The translations under genes and the position numbers were made by a program. From Carettochelys insculpta (lineage: Eukaryota; Chordata; Testudines; Carettochelyidae), in assembly GCF_033958435.1 (NCBI RefSeq), contig NC_134161.1:15562001-15626000 (forward strand): 64,000 nt of DNA, written 5' to 3'. Each line of letters opens with the position of its first letter. Position 1 is the first letter of the stretch. Below are positions 1 to 11,132 of this stretch, in pieces. Under the pieces are notes generated by a model. It had not been told where the DNA came from. It searched no databases and saw only the letters and a list, made by a program, of their open reading frames with translations.

Positions 1-940
1 GAACATGCACGTAACCGCCTGGGAGACTGGTAATGAGAGGGGACGATGCAATTAGAGAAGAGCTCTTGGGGTTTTTTGTTTGTTTTTTTGATTTATTTCC
101 ACTCTCTGGCCTCTGGGGAAAAGGGTTTCAATTTTTAAAGTTCTGTCACAACAGGTTAGAATATTAGCAATCATGGTTCACTGCCATCTGTATTTGTTCC
201 ATTTGTGGCATTTATGATGGTTATCCACATTAATTATTTCGCTGCTAAAGTCCCTTCTAATTTCAGAACACTGTTATTTCTAAGAAAGATGGATATTAAA
301 TATGCCACACATCAGCGTGGGGTGGCATTACACCATGCTATTAAGTTCCGATGCGGAGGCTTGGCAAAAAATAACTTTGCTATTTGTAATCACCGTGAAG
401 TGTTTTAGTGTTGTGGCTCAGAATAAGAAATAAAGCTGATGACAGGAGCTGATTTCTTATTAGGATGCTGTGCAGAAGTTTACATAAATCGGAAGGGAAA
501 GCAGAACGTAACCCTTGGCTGGCCGGCTTCCATCAGATGTCTCTGAGATGGGCAATTGATGAGTGTAGAGAGCTGAGGAGATACCAGGTCTCCAGTGAAG
601 TCTGGGGGTAGAGAGATGAGGCAGAAGAGGGGCCTTTGGTCCACAACTTGGCTAAAATGGGACCTTGTTCCAAAGCAGCTCTGGCTACATGGCCTGTGAT
701 GACACCCTAAGTACCCGTGCCGTTATCATAGTGTCTGTGCAGCTCCCAGGAGACCTGGGCGTAGGGCAGGCTCTTATCCCCCCTTGTGCAGACTGGGTCC
801 AGAGACGCCAAGAGACTGGGCCGAAGTCAGATACAGAGTCAGTGGCAGAGGTAGGGGCTGAACACAGCCCTCGGACGCTCCGATCATATTTCCTGTGCCT
901 GAGCAGACTTCCTGCAAAGCTTTGAGGCCTGGGTTCTGCA
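1..940. other. AT-rich unique sequence, no gene seen
   Basis: I see no exon, repeat signature or RNA gene here. Positions about 120-480 are AT-rich and not repetitive, with homeodomain-type TTAATTAT (about 229-236) and other TAAT cores. The open frames are short and have no recognisable domain. From about 560 the composition shifts to mixed GC, leading into the minisatellite. Confidence 0.5.
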
Positions 941-1512
941 GTGTCCTTCACCCACCCCAGCTCTGAACCCACACTGCACTGCATCCAACCCAGCTCTGCA
1001 CTCCCATTGTTCTGCACCCACCCCAGCTCTGAACCCACACTGCACTGCGTCCAGCCCAGCCCTGCACTCCCATTGTTCTGCACCCACCCCAGCTCTGAAC
1101 CCACACTGCACTGCATCCAGCCCAGCCCTGCACTCCCATTGTTCTGCACCCACCCCAGCTCTGAACCCACACTGCACTGCGTCCAGCCCAGCCCTGCACT
1201 CCCATTGTTCTGCACCCACCCCAGCTCTGAACCCACACTGCACTGCATCCAACCCAGCTCTGCACTCCCATTGTTCTGCACCCACCCCAGCTCTGAACCC
1301 ACACTGCACTGCGTCCAGCCCAGCCCTGCACTCCCATTGTTCTGCACCCACCCCAGCTCTGAACCCACACTGCACTGCATCCAACCCAGCTCTGCACTCC
1401 CATTGTTCTGCACCCACCCCAGCTCTGAACCCACACTGCACTGCGTCCAGCCCAGCCCTGCACTCCCATTGTTCTGCACCCACCCCAGCTCTGAACCCAC
1501 ACTGCACTGCAC
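941..1512. repeat. 66-bp minisatellite with 33-bp sub-repeat and 132-bp higher-order period
   Basis: The anchor CTCTGAACCC recurs at 961, 1027, 1093, 1159, 1225, 1291, 1357, 1423 and 1489, exactly 66 bases apart, giving nearly nine units. Each unit is two diverged halves of about 33 bases, each containing CCCAGCTCTG. Units alternate between GCATCCAACCCAGCTCTG and GCGTCCAGCCCAGCCCTG types (A B A' B A B A B, the third unit being a hybrid), which gives a 132-bp higher-order period. As 66 is divisible by 3, a frame without a stop in one unit stays open through the array. This explains long open frames on both strands. I infer that none is a gene. Edges decay into related C/A-rich sequence up to about 1,560. 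Confidence 0.95.
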
Positions 1513-2854
1513 CTACCCCCTTAGTGCATCTCATCTCATCCACCCCACACTGCATCTAGCTACGAACACCCTAGATCCACCTAGCCCCCACCTCTCACAG
1601 AGGTACAGCAGGCACAGCTACTCTGCTGCCTTGGCTGCTCCTGCGTCTTTGCCCTCAGTCTGCTCCCACACCGGTAACAGCTCCACATTCACACTGCGCA
1701 TGCTGCTGCACCACCCAAGCCTCTGAGCAAACCCACACTGCCTGCGCACACAGCTACCCTGCATGGGGAATGGAGCCTGCGTTGCACAGGGCACTGCCTC
1801 ACAACAAACCTGCGCCAGCACCTGCAATGAGAACGCCCTGCACTTCCTGCACCCGCCCCACCTGCACCCAGATTCCAGTCCTGGCCCCCCCAGCCGCACT
1901 GCACCTCCCGCTTGGCTTAATTACAAATTAACAGACTCGTTACAACTCTCCACTTAAATGCCTTGCAATTTGTTCCTTGATTCTGAAGCTCCATTTGCAT
2001 TACCATCTGCCAGATTTTGGGCACCAGCTCCCGACCTCACAAGCCACCCGCGTGACGGCTGCCTGTGGCCCCCTCCCCTCCCAGGGGGAGCATGAGGCAT
2101 GCACACAGCGGAGAATATGGCAGGAGCTGCTCCTCCATGAGTATTTGCCCCCCCGCCCAGCTCTCCAAGCGCCACCAGCAGACCCCAGTAAAGCATAGCA
2201 CTCTCTGTACAGAGGAGCTGTGGTGGGAAGCTCAGCTTTATGCTGAGAACAGAAGAGGTCCAAGCGTTGTTTTTCATCCCACCTCCTGTCCCCCAGGTGC
2301 CACCACATGGAATGTTATGGATTGCTTCTGTCCTGGGGACATGGCTTCCCAGCGTTCCTTGTGCATTACCCTGCATTCCCACTAGCCCCAGACCTTCTCT
2401 GCTCCCCATACAGTGCTGCAGGGAGCTCAGCAGCTAATCCAATTAGGTGGCCCTGATTGCATTTGAAGGTTTGTGATGTGACTGCAGTAAGGGACTGGGA
2501 TGAGGAACACAGCAGCAGTCCCCATGCCCTTAGCACAGCCGTCTCCAGGATAGTTGGTGGCGTGGCAGCCCAACAGCCAAGACCTTCTGGTGGGGATTCT
2601 CTTTTTCCAGCACTCTCTTCCCTTCATACTGGGATCTAAAGGGCGCACATGGTCAGACTCCTGTGTTGGGCATTTTAGCTATCTGCCTCAAGCCTTCCTC
2701 AGTCTAGAGCTGACCATCCACTTCCTCCAGACTCGCTGGAGTTTAGATTCTGCTCTAGATGTGGATCCAGGCTTGGAATAACTTTCTTATGAAATCTGAA
2801 TCAAATCTTTACTCAAGACACATCAGAGGCTTGTTTTCCCTCCTCCCTTTCTTG
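1513..2854. other. C-rich decayed flank, then unique sequence; no gene seen
   Basis: From 1,513 to about 1,910 the + strand stays rich in CCAC and CTGCAC words, like a decayed extension of the minisatellite. From about 1,920 the sequence is ordinary unique DNA. The open frames have no recognisable domain and no convincing splice context. Confidence 0.4.
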
Positions 2855-3186
2855 GGCAGCATCTACACTACAGCGATAGTTTGAAAAAGTTCTTCTGGAA
2901 GATCTCTTCTGAAAAAACTTGTTTTGAAAGAGCGCGTCCACACACAAAAAAGCGGATCAAAAGATCGATAGAGAGCGTCCACGCAGCCCTGGCTCTTTTC
3001 AAAGAACGGGCCAGGACTGCTCTTTCAAAAAAAGGGCCTTTGGAGCGTCTACACGTACTTTCCGGAAGAAGAGCTGCATTCTTTCGATTTCAGATCGGAA
3101 AAGCACATTTTGTGTGGGGGTGCTCTGCGTGTTCTTTCAAAAAAGGGCTGGATTTTCCAAAAGAACTTGCTAGTGTAGACACAGCC
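2855..3186. mobile_element. Harbinger-like MITE, TTTCAAAAG family, copy 1
   Basis: The ends form imperfect terminal inverted repeats: GGCAGCATCTACACTA on the left, and GGCTGTGTCTACACTA as the reverse complement of the right end. A 3-bp direct repeat TTG flanks both sides (2852-2854 and 3187-3189), the size expected for PIF/Harbinger. The interior reiterates short motifs of the type CTTTCAAAAAA and GTCCACACACAAAAAAG. It shares these with the element at 43,049. A 128-residue open frame inside is incidental. No transposase remnant is present, so it would have been mobilised in trans. Confidence 0.75.
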
Positions 3187-3591
3187 TTGGAGCGTGGGGA
3201 GTTCAGGGCTCCTGCCAGGGCTGAGGCATTCCCTGGCCCAGGTCACAGAAGGAGGAAGACTCCTTAATTAGCCTGAAAGCTGATGGTATTCACAGGAAGC
3301 GCCACTGGCAGCACTATTTCCATAAACTCCCATATGCATTCATGTTAACTGGAGCTTTAGTGACTTCTTCTCATTTCATTAGAGGAGCTGGCATGCTACT
3401 CAGAGCTATCATCCTACCAGTGGACTATCCCTACGAAATCTGTCTCAGCCCTTTGAGTTCCGAAGCATGCATTGTCACCTAGCAGCTTGCTCCTCAGTTA
3501 GGGTGAGAACCTTCAGCTTTCCTCTGTCCAGACTCATGCTTAGAAACACTTGAAACTCTGATTTGGTTGCTTTGCAGCTGTCAAGAGTCAT

Positions 3592-3656
3592 GAATCATAG
3601 AATCATAGGGCTGGAAGGGACCTCAGGAGGTCATCTAGTCCAGCCCCCTGCAGCAG
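3592..3656 (-). mobile_element. CR1 LINE 3' end fragment
   Basis: Reading the minus strand, it ends in the CR1-type tail ATTCTATGATTC preceded by GACCTCCTGAGGTCCCTTCC. This 3'-terminal block is shared with several other copies in the window. The 5' truncation is typical of target-primed insertion. Confidence 0.85.
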
Positions 3657-3724
3657 GTATACAGTGAAGACCTGCTACCAGTGCCAATATGGCTCTCCTT
3701 TTGATCTGTCAGGAATGTCTCATA

Positions 3725-4020
3725 GACTTTGTCTACACTAGGCTGGTAAGTTGATTGCAGATATGCAATTCTGGCTACAGCAACTGCATAGCTAGAATAG
3801 ACTTACCTGCAATCGACTTATCTGGCCATCTTCACAGTGGGATGTCGAAGGGACAAACTCTCCCATCGACCTCCCTTGCCTCTTGCAATATCGATGAATG
3901 CAGAGGTCAACTGCCTTCCCCACATAGTTCGATGTCACACATCTCTACCAGACATGTGAAATTGAACTCCAGAAGATCGATCCTGGCTGGGTCAATCTTC
4001 TGCACAATCTAGATGTACCC
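3725..4020 (+). mobile_element. Harbinger-like MITE, TCGAT family, copy 1
   Basis: About 296 bp. It begins GACTTTGTCTACACTAGG and ends ATCTAGATGTACCC, whose reverse complement begins GGGTACATCTAGAT. Internal landmarks shared with the copies at 25,211, 57,980 and 59,252 (reverse) are a GCAGATATGCAATTC block after the left end, AATTGCATAG-like words, a CATCGACCTCCCTT block in the middle, and a GATCGATCCTGGCTGGG block near the right end. No coding capacity. Confidence 0.7.
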
Positions 4021-5235
4021 TAAAGAGCCAAAGTGCTTCAATATTCATGGCCTATGCAGTCAATGCCTTCTCTGCGGTGCCTGCTAGTTTGGGGTTCCAT
4101 CAGCATCTGTGATGATGAGGATGTATTGTAAAGATGCTCACACCTGGGTTTGGGTCTACTACCGGTGTTCAGATGAGTCACTGAATTGCCATAGCAACTG
4201 ATACAGCTCAAGTTTATTCCAGAGATGAAAGGGCTCCCTGTACCATTCCCAAGGCCTGTGAGCTGTTCAGTTCTTCCAGGGTCATCTTTGTCCATTCAAA
4301 TGTTGATTTGTTTAACATATTGCAAAGTGATGGATTTAATTGGAGTTTAATTACTTTCCTGTTTAAACATTTTTTCAAAAGGAAATAAGAATCCCAATGG
4401 GGCATTCTTTTTACCACACGTGTGCACACAAACATAAAATCAACGACAGCAAACCATCTCCTCTATTAGCAAATCATTTTTCTGGTATTGTTTATTTCAG
4501 ACTTGGTGATACTCTGCAGTGTTTGACTTCACTTGGTCATTTAGTTCCTTTCAGCAGCAATGCAAATTGCCAGGAGAAAATGTGATAAACATTAACAAAG
4601 AGAAAAAAAAGTACATACTTCCCCCCTCTAGCTGAGTGTCTAGCATCTGTTTTATGGCTTCATAGCTGCAGGCTACAACCATGCAATCTGGGGCTATGGA
4701 TCAGGAGGTTAAAGTGATGATTCTGAAGAAAAGGGCCAAAAACATTAGTAGCAATTTTTTATAAACAAAACAACCCATTATCAGGCTGGATTGATGACAA
4801 GAATCCTGAGATGAAAGCTCTTATATCACATGTCTAATTATATCCTTTAGCAGCACTTGCCTGGGGACTCCGGAGGTGCCAGGGTCCTCAGATCTCTCAT
4901 TTCAGGATGGCTTGTCACACATGGTGTAGTTTGTCTTCAGCTTGCAACTTGGATAGCTCGGTGCCGTCGACCTTCGTTCCTGGGAAGCAGGCCGTGCTCC
5001 CAGTTCTCTCACTCCTTTCATACCGGTGTGAATCTCCAATGACGAGACGTGAGTGTATAGAGCTGAGTTGGTGCATTCCCTGCTGAGGATTGTAAATGCC
5101 AGCACAAAGTGCAGGGAATGCCAGGGGAGTTACGCTGGGGCAAGATGGGAGGGTGAGAAGTATCAGACAGCGCTGTGTCTGTATTCTAAGTGTTGCACTG
5201 TAGCTCACACAGGAATTATTTTGGAAGCGTTCTGT
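4021..5235. other. Unique sequence, no gene seen
   Basis: No repeat end, exon or RNA gene recognised. The region 4,290-4,620 is AT-rich. Short open frames on both strands around 4,900-5,400 overlap each other and show no domain or codon pattern. Confidence 0.4.
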
Positions 5236-5285
5236 GCAGGCTAGTTGATCACAGTGGTCCCTTCTGGCCTTAGCATCTGTGAACC
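5236..5285 (+). mobile_element. CR1 or CR1-tailed SINE 3' end remnant
   Basis: GCTAGTTGATCACAGTGGTCCCTTCTGGCCTTAGCATCTGTGAA (read in two parts) is the short CR1-type tail variant with TGGTCCCTTCTGGCCTTA. Only the last 50 or so bases remain. Confidence 0.6.
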
Positions 5286-5470
5286 TTTGTACACCTTCCT
5301 CCCATTGCCAATACGCTGATCCATCATTCATCCTTGAAATAAGAAAGGGAGAAATGATGATATTGGGCGGCATGGAAGGAGACTTATCTACAGAAGAACG
5401 CATACTTAGAAACATTCATAGAGCAGCTTGGCAGTTTCACTCAGCAAATGGGGAAGCTTCAGCTGGGATC

Positions 5471-5670
5471 AACAAGAAGTCATGTCGCACCTTATAAACT
5501 AACAGATTGTTTGTAGCAAGAGCTTCTGTGGGCAAAGAGCTGCTTCATCAGATGCAGTGGGTCTTTGCCCACGAAAGCTCATGCTCCAAAATATCTGTTA
5601 GTCTGTAAGGTGCCCCGGGACTTCTAGTTGTTTTTGCAGATACAGACTAACACAGCAACCCTGCTGATAG
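5471..5670. repeat. Palindromic ACTAACAGAT/ATCTGTTAGT interspersed repeat, copy 1
   Basis: The left arm (about 5,485-5,537) carries CACCTTATAAACTAACAGAT and TGTGGGCAAAGA. The right arm (5,571-5,613) carries TCTTTGCCCACGAAAGCTC and ATCTGTTAGTCTGTAAGGTG, in inverted order. The right flank continues with GATACAGACTAACACAGC, matching the outer segment of the copies at 21,517 and 37,415. Non-coding. The repeat class is unknown to me. It could be a SINE-like or Penelope-associated sequence arranged head to head. Confidence 0.7.
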
Positions 5671-6920
5671 CAGGGATCAGGCTCTCCAAGGTAGATAGTG
5701 GCTGCTAGGTTTTGAGGGACAGTAAATCTCTAACCAAGGAAGAGGATGCGCTGGCTTGGTCTGCTGCATTTACAAGCCAGTGGCCTTGTTTGTTTGAGAC
5801 TCTGGGCTGGAATCTCCTGAGGGAGGCAGCCCGGCAGGTTGAGAACCCCGCTGTGCTTGGGGTGTAACTGAGATGCTGCACAATTCAAATCTGGAGTGTT
5901 TGTCTATGTGTGGGTTGAAGGGAGCAAGTCAGGCATTGCTATCTGCCAACGGACTGTTGTTACAGTGCATGGGTATGCTGCGATAGTGTCTGAATCCCTG
6001 GGCTTGTCCTATCCATGGTGCAGTAGCATTTCACTTCTGCATTACACTGGTGTCAATGACTGTGCAAGGTGCAAAACATCAGGGATTCAGCACACAAGAG
6101 AAAAGCTAGCGTGGCCTGGTTCTTAGTTCACCAAGGCTACTGGAGACTTAGCCGTACCCAAGATAATTCACACCCACTTAGAGGCCGCCCCAACATCAGA
6201 GGGTCATAACATCAGGGAGAAATACCTTCATCTGGTGTGAGAGGTGGGGAGTGGCTGAAAGACGGGGAGACACAGTGAGAATAGCAGACCAGGGCAGTGA
6301 CTGGCAGGCTTTTAACAACAGCGGGTGGGAGGCAGGAAGGTTGGAGATGAGGGTGATGCAGTTGTCAAGGCAAGGGATGATAATGAGGTGAGCCTGGGTT
6401 TTCCTTAAGAGGTGAAATTTGCCCCTCACCAGCACAAGGTCTGTGTGAAACCACATCTTAGCAGGGGTTGTCAGCCACGGGGCTTGACCCTGATCTGAAA
6501 AGTGCAAATTGCTACTGCTTTAGCTAAGGACATAGGCTTGAGTCTTTCAGCAGCAGGCTCCTCCACATTTGTAGGTGGTGTGGCCACCAAAGGGAGACAG
6601 AGCCTCACGGGGTTAGCCCGCATTACATACAGACCAGTTGGACATGAGCTGGGTGAAATGAGAGGAAATTCATCCTAGTGATCCATGTGTGCTTTCTTGC
6701 CAGCAACCCCCTTCCTTTGCAAACGTGACTGTCAGGCTGCTTTTCCTTCCATAACCTTCTGAAATACAACGGGAAAAGCTTCCACCCAGGAGAGACATAC
6801 AGCGAGGGCGTGTGCCCCGAGCCATCCTCAGCACAAGCTCAGGCCCCTTGTCTCCACACGGCTCTCATACACTTTCTGTGGCCTGTCAGAGGAGCCTTGT
6901 CGCTCTATGAGACACCTGTA
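5671..6920. other. Unique sequence, no gene seen
   Basis: No repeat signature, splice-flanked frame or RNA gene was recognised. The minus-strand open frame at 6,196-6,507 has no recognisable domain. Confidence 0.4.
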
Positions 6921-7910
6921 ATCAGATGACAGGAGACTTTGTGATGTCCCCACACCGCGGGGGGCCTTCCCTGAGGCTTGGCGACCACCATCTGCTCAAT
7001 TCTACTCTGACAGCTTGAGAACAAAAGGACTGAGGGTGAACCCTGTAGAGTTTTGTCGCCGGTCTCCAGGAGCCTGACTGGACATGAGATGCTCCTGGAG
7101 TCAGGCTCTCAAAAGTGGAGAGACATTGGGACAGGGTGTTCACCCCACTGTCACCCAAATGGGTTAACTTGGACACACCTGAGGTGAAGCAGGTGGCTTT
7201 ACTCATCCCACAAGGGGAGGAGGAACCAGCTGGGCTGATAGCTGACAGCACTAGGGAGCTGCAGGAAAGCAAGCTGCAGTATTCTCTGTGAGAGGGGAGG
7301 CCTGTCTGGAGACAAGTGGTCTGCAGTTACTTCCTGGGAGGAGATTAGTTGGTCTGCAGGGTGAGAAATACCAGAAGAGGAGAAGAGGGCTCAAGGAAAG
7401 GCAGTGACAGCCAAGAGGGAGCAGACCCCGGTTGGGTTCCTGAGCCAGAATACAAGGCACGCCTGAGTTCCCCTGCCAGACACTGACCAAATGGCACCGG
7501 AGCAATGAACAGGGAGGTTGCCTGCCACCACTGGTGTGGAGAGAGACTTTAAGAAGCCAGAAGGAATTCATGCAGATAGTGACTGGCCAGGCTGAGACAC
7601 AAGAAGGAGTTTGCTGCTCCTGGAGTGAGGGTGAGAGAGGACAAGGGATGGAGAGCCTGCTGGGGGAGAGCACAGCACCTGGAAGGAGCTAATCTGCAGA
7701 GCGTCCAGGAGGAGGTACCCTCCTGGAAAGTGTTAATGAAGGTTTTCTGTGCCATGGCAAACTTGTGGTGCATGGACAAATCCTCAACCCCTTGTTTAGA
7801 TGTGACCTTTGAATTTGGCGGAAGGAAGTGACCTGTAAAGGGGCCCAAGACAGCAGAAGTCACACAAGGAACCGGAAGGAAACACTTTAGCAAAAACTGC
7901 ATCTAGGGCA
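6921..7910. other. GA-rich segment of unknown origin, possibly an old LTR-element leader
   Basis: The + strand is purine-rich from about 7,200 to 7,900, with many GGAG, GAGAG and AAGGAAG words, unlike its neighbours. An imperfect inverted repeat occurs at about 7,066-7,112: GGAGCCTGACT against AGTCAGGCTC. Overlapping frames on the minus strand (7,251-7,902) have no recognisable protein domain. The composition resembles the non-coding leader of some LTR elements, but I cannot show LTRs or a primer-binding site. Confidence 0.25.
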
Positions 7911-8081
7911 TTGGGTACTTGAGAAAATTTTGTCAGTTATACTGATAGAGTTATGCAGACATGGCTATGCCAATGTAACTCCAGTATGGACACCAATACT
8001 GGAATAAGATCATCCACACAGACATTATACCATTCTATTAAATTCACATTTTAGGTTATACTGGAAATCTTTCCCATAATA

Positions 8082-8363
8082 GGGTGTGTCTAGATGCAAT
8101 CCCAGAGAGTGATTCCAGTTTATGCAGACGTACCTCACCTAGCTTTAATCTAGCTGGCTTGGATCCCAGAGCAGTAAAGCTGCACCAGGTCCACCTTCAG
8201 GGCAGGTTAACCCCACAAATGATTACCCAAGGTTCCAAGCAGTTTTATACACATTTTACCATAGCTTTGTTGCTCTGAGGCTGAGGTAGGTAGATTAAAA
8301 CTAGCTTGAGTATACCTCCTGGAGCTGCTATAATACCCCATAACTGCAGTGTAGAAAAAGCCC
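8082..8363. mobile_element. MITE-like element with GGGYKTKTCTACAC-type ends
   Basis: The left end reads GGGTGTGTCTAGATGCA. The right end, reverse complemented, reads GGGCTTTTTCTACACTGCA. A TA dinucleotide abuts both ends (8080-8081 and 8364-8365). No coding capacity. Assignment to Harbinger or to another TA-targeting superfamily is open. Confidence 0.5.
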
Positions 8364-9604
8364 TACATTCCTTTACTCATTAGTAAGGGTTAAAAGTAGA
8401 TCCAAGACTGCTAGGGAATCTAATACTCTGCCTCTGAGTTTGTCCCCTTGACTCAGAACGATGGCCACCTTCAGGCAGGCATTCACTTCCAGCAACATGT
8501 GTCCTCCTCAGCACGAAGGAAATCCCTCATCCTCTCCCCATGCAGCTTCTCCTGCAGTATGGAAGCAAATCAAGAGGTCAGTGGTTTTCAACATGACAGC
8601 TTGATGGTTTGAGTTTATTCAGATAGAGGGATGGATCTCTTCTGACATGCCTCACCAAGAAATTCATCCTGAGAGGGAGTTTTAAAAAAACCCACATCAT
8701 GCAGTTCATTTATTGTCAAAAGGACCTTGATATTGAAAAATTAGCCTTGATGTTGAGAAATGATTGAAATGCATTGAGATAATTTAACTATAGCTACCTT
8801 GTTCAAACAGTTCCTTTATGCCCAATGCAATGTGACTTTTTTTTTTTTAAGCAGAGACGCTGTCACACAGGGTGATGCTTTCAAAGGCTGTTTCAGGATG
8901 AATGTGGCTTTTGTGGGTTAGCTTTAAAATGAAATGAATCTGGAGTCCTCTATGTTTCAACTAATGTTTGGGGGTGAAGGCTGCAAAGCAAAGCTTAAAT
9001 GACCCAGGCAGAGCAAGTCCTCACGTTTAACTGCCGTCGGGATGAGACTGACAGGCTCTTGTACCTCCTTACTCAGTTGGGGATATGCAGAGCTGGGCAA
9101 AGGCATGATTCACCTCCCAATGACCCTTATATCATTCACTCATAAGTGTCACAGAGTGACTTGGTGAAAACCAGTCCAGCTCCAGCAAGATCCATGGAGT
9201 CACTTTGATTTACATCAGCTGAGGACCTGGCCCAAACTGGGCTTCCACAGGGACAAAAGAAATGTGAGAGGAGATTATCGGGGGCGGGTGGGGGGTTAAG
9301 GGTGGACTTCAGCACTGAGAATCCTGAGTTCTCTGCTCTGCCAACATACTTGCCAAGTGTCTTTGGTAATCATCACCTGGCCATGTCTCTGTCCCCCCAT
9401 GCTGCACCAGGCAGAGGGACTAGTTATCAGTGGAGACCTTTGGAAATGCCAAGCATTAAAAATTTAAATGAGGAATATGCTAATTAAAACAGAGATTTTC
9501 AAAGCACCCTAATCAAATTAGGCATGGAACGTCCATGAATTCCAGTCGAATTTGGGGAGCTGACTTCCTTTGACTGCTTTACCAATCCTACCCTTAATCT
9601 TTTC
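8364..9604. other. Unique sequence with one ancient repeat word; no gene seen
   Basis: At about 9,203-9,232 TTTGATTTACATCAGCTGAGG followed by ACCTGGCCC matches an old amniote repeat seen at several other places in the window. Otherwise there is nothing recognisable. An (A/T) run occurs at 8,838-8,850. Confidence 0.4.
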
Positions 9605-9607
9605 AAA

Positions 9608-9686
9608 TAACAAGCAGTCCTGTGGCATTTTAGAGACTAACACATTTATTGGGTCATGAGCTTCCAGGGATAAAACCTACTTCATT
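9608..9686 (+). repeat. Fragment of the ACTAACAGAT interspersed repeat, copy 2
   Basis: AGTCCTGTGGCATTTTAGAG followed by ACTAACACATTTATTGGGTCATGAGCTT (in two parts) and CTACTTCATTAGA corresponds to the single-arm portion of the repeat at 37,415. It is diverged and truncated at both sides. Confidence 0.6.
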
Positions 9687-9774
9687 AGACCCCAGTCAAT
9701 CACTCAGTTCTGCTGTAGGGCAGTTATCCCGCAAATCAGTCCTTACCAGCTTTTTATTTTGTACTTGTATATTA

Positions 9775-9930
9775 TCAGTGGTTTGAGCATTGGTCTGCTA
9801 AACCGGGATTGTGAGTTCAGTCCTTGAGGAGGCCATTTAGGGACTGGAGCAAAGAGATGTCAGGGATGGTGCTTGGTCCTGCCGAGAGGGCAGGTCCCTT
9901 CCAGTTCTAGGAGATGTGTATCTCCAATAA
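9775..9930 (+). mobile_element. tRNA-derived SINE with CR1-like tail, copy 1
   Basis: The head looks like a tRNA: TGGTTTGAGCATTGGTCTG (A-box region) and TGTGAGTTCAGTCCT (B-box region) about 20 bases on. The body contains GAGGAGGCCATTTAGGG. The tail has TTGGTCCTGCCGAGAGGGCA and GGTCCCTTCCAGTTCTAGG, the CR1-related end that lets LINE machinery copy it. This matches the tRNA-SINE type known from cryptodiran turtles (Cry-like). It is followed by an A-rich simple repeat. Confidence 0.75.
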
Positions 9931-9967
9931 GAATAACAACAATAAGAATAATAACAACAACAATTAG
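9928..9967. repeat. Degenerate (AATAAC)n simple repeat
   Basis: AATAAGAATAACAACAATAA and related words follow directly on the SINE tail, so this probably grew from its 3' tail. Confidence 0.8.
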
Positions 9968-10982
9968 GAAGGGTTAATTTATTCCACCCGCCCTCTCTAC
10001 CCCACACTTCACCTCCTGTAAGGCCCCAGGGTTGTGGTGCAAGAATGGATTTTTCAAGTTCACTTAAAATGTTGGGGGGAAAGTTTGTTTTTATCAGCTC
10101 AAATTTGAAAATACTGGAAATTTCAGCCAATTCAAATGTGGCAAAATGTAATTGTTGGTCCAAGGAAATGGAGTATTTCTGCAAAATTCAAATGGTTTGT
10201 TTCAGTTCCAAGCATTTGAAAATAATTTTGAAAGTTTGTAAAGAAGAAAAGGAAGCGTGAAATACTGTCAGGGTTGTTTTCTAAATGAACAATGTGGCAA
10301 AGCCAACACAAATTCACCCGAAGTTTTGGTGTCACTGAATCTGCATGTTTCACGGGGGAGGGGGAATTCTGGCCCAAACTTTCCTCCCACAACCAGTTGC
10401 AAGGGCTGGTGAGTGAAACCCCTGTACATTCATTCTCCTCCTGTCCCTCTTTTCCTTGGTTTATCATTTTCAGGCCCTGCTCCATACCTTGAACAGCTCC
10501 GGTCCCCACAGTGCTCGGAAACTCCAAGGGCAGGATTGCCCTATTGCTCGTGTGAATCATTCCCTCCTCTTTATCCCTTCTCACCACTGTTGTAGGGAGT
10601 AGTGGCTTGTGCTCTCTCCAGAACAGCACAGTCAGGGTAAGAGGGACACAGATCGGAACAATTTCAGACTGGCCTTGGAAAAGGAGGAGGGTGCCACCAG
10701 TGAAAGGTACCTTCTAAACCAGGGCCACTTCTTTCACACATACTTCTGCCAGCTGGTGTCATGCCCACCTCTGCGTGATTCAGCCCGTCATACGTGGCCT
10801 GATTTGTGTATTCGTGAGCCATCATTTGTGTTCCATGAACTGAACTTGTATCTAAAGGAAGAACTCTCCCAGCTCCTGCGCTATGGGGAAATGTGTCTCC
10901 TGCCACTGCGTATGTGCATACAGATATATGTTCTTGGCAGTCACTCAATAACGAGTAGGACATCTTCCTGTTCCCCTTCTCT
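9968..10982. other. AT-rich old repeat segment, then non-coding sequence
   Basis: 10,045-10,225 is rich in TTCAAATG, GAAAAT and TTTCAG words, like other old AAATGTTTTGA-type segments in this window (for example 60,745-61,130). From 10,230 to 10,980 I see no exon. The minus-strand part may be the 3' untranslated end of the LINE remnant at 10,983. Confidence 0.35.
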
Positions 10983-11048
10983 CTGAGTCTGTTGATGGCT
11001 GACCAGCCCAATTCTGGTGCTGCAGATCTTATCACAGAAGAGGCAGGT
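10983..11048 (-). pseudogene. LINE ORF2 C-terminal zinc-knuckle remnant
   Basis: The minus strand encodes TCLFCDKICSTRIGLVSHQQ. The pattern C-x2-C followed by the R-I-G-L-x-S-H core is a C2H2-like knuckle that I know from the extreme C-terminus of some non-LTR retrotransposon ORF2 proteins, where it follows the reverse transcriptase. Upstream and downstream frames do not yield further recognisable blocks, so only the end of the element survives. A host zinc-finger exon is less likely: there is one finger, no linker to another finger, and no H-x3-H/C spacing. The LINE clade cannot be decided from this piece. Confidence 0.45.
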
Positions 11049-11132
11049 GTTGGTAGCTGTTGAATGGGCATGGGACAGTTTTTGCTGCTCTTTTCTTCCA
11101 AGGGAGACACTATAAGGCACATGGCACTTCAT

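Noticed and set aside
941..1512. CRISPR-like array
   Set aside because: Units are contiguous with no unique spacers, and the genome is eukaryotic.
685..1726. Long open frames on both strands across the minisatellite (up to 275 residues)
   Set aside because: They arise because the 66-bp unit is divisible by three; several overlapping frames are open at once and no domain or splice context is present.
2881..3267. 128-residue frame
   Set aside because: It lies across a MITE with inverted ends and contains only translated repeat words.
9775..9860. tRNA gene
   Set aside because: A- and B-box-like words are present but there is no cloverleaf, and a CR1-like SINE tail follows.
10941..11132. Host zinc-finger exon
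   Set aside because: A single knuckle with the RIGLxSH core fits LINE ORF2 C-termini better, and there are no neighbouring fingers.
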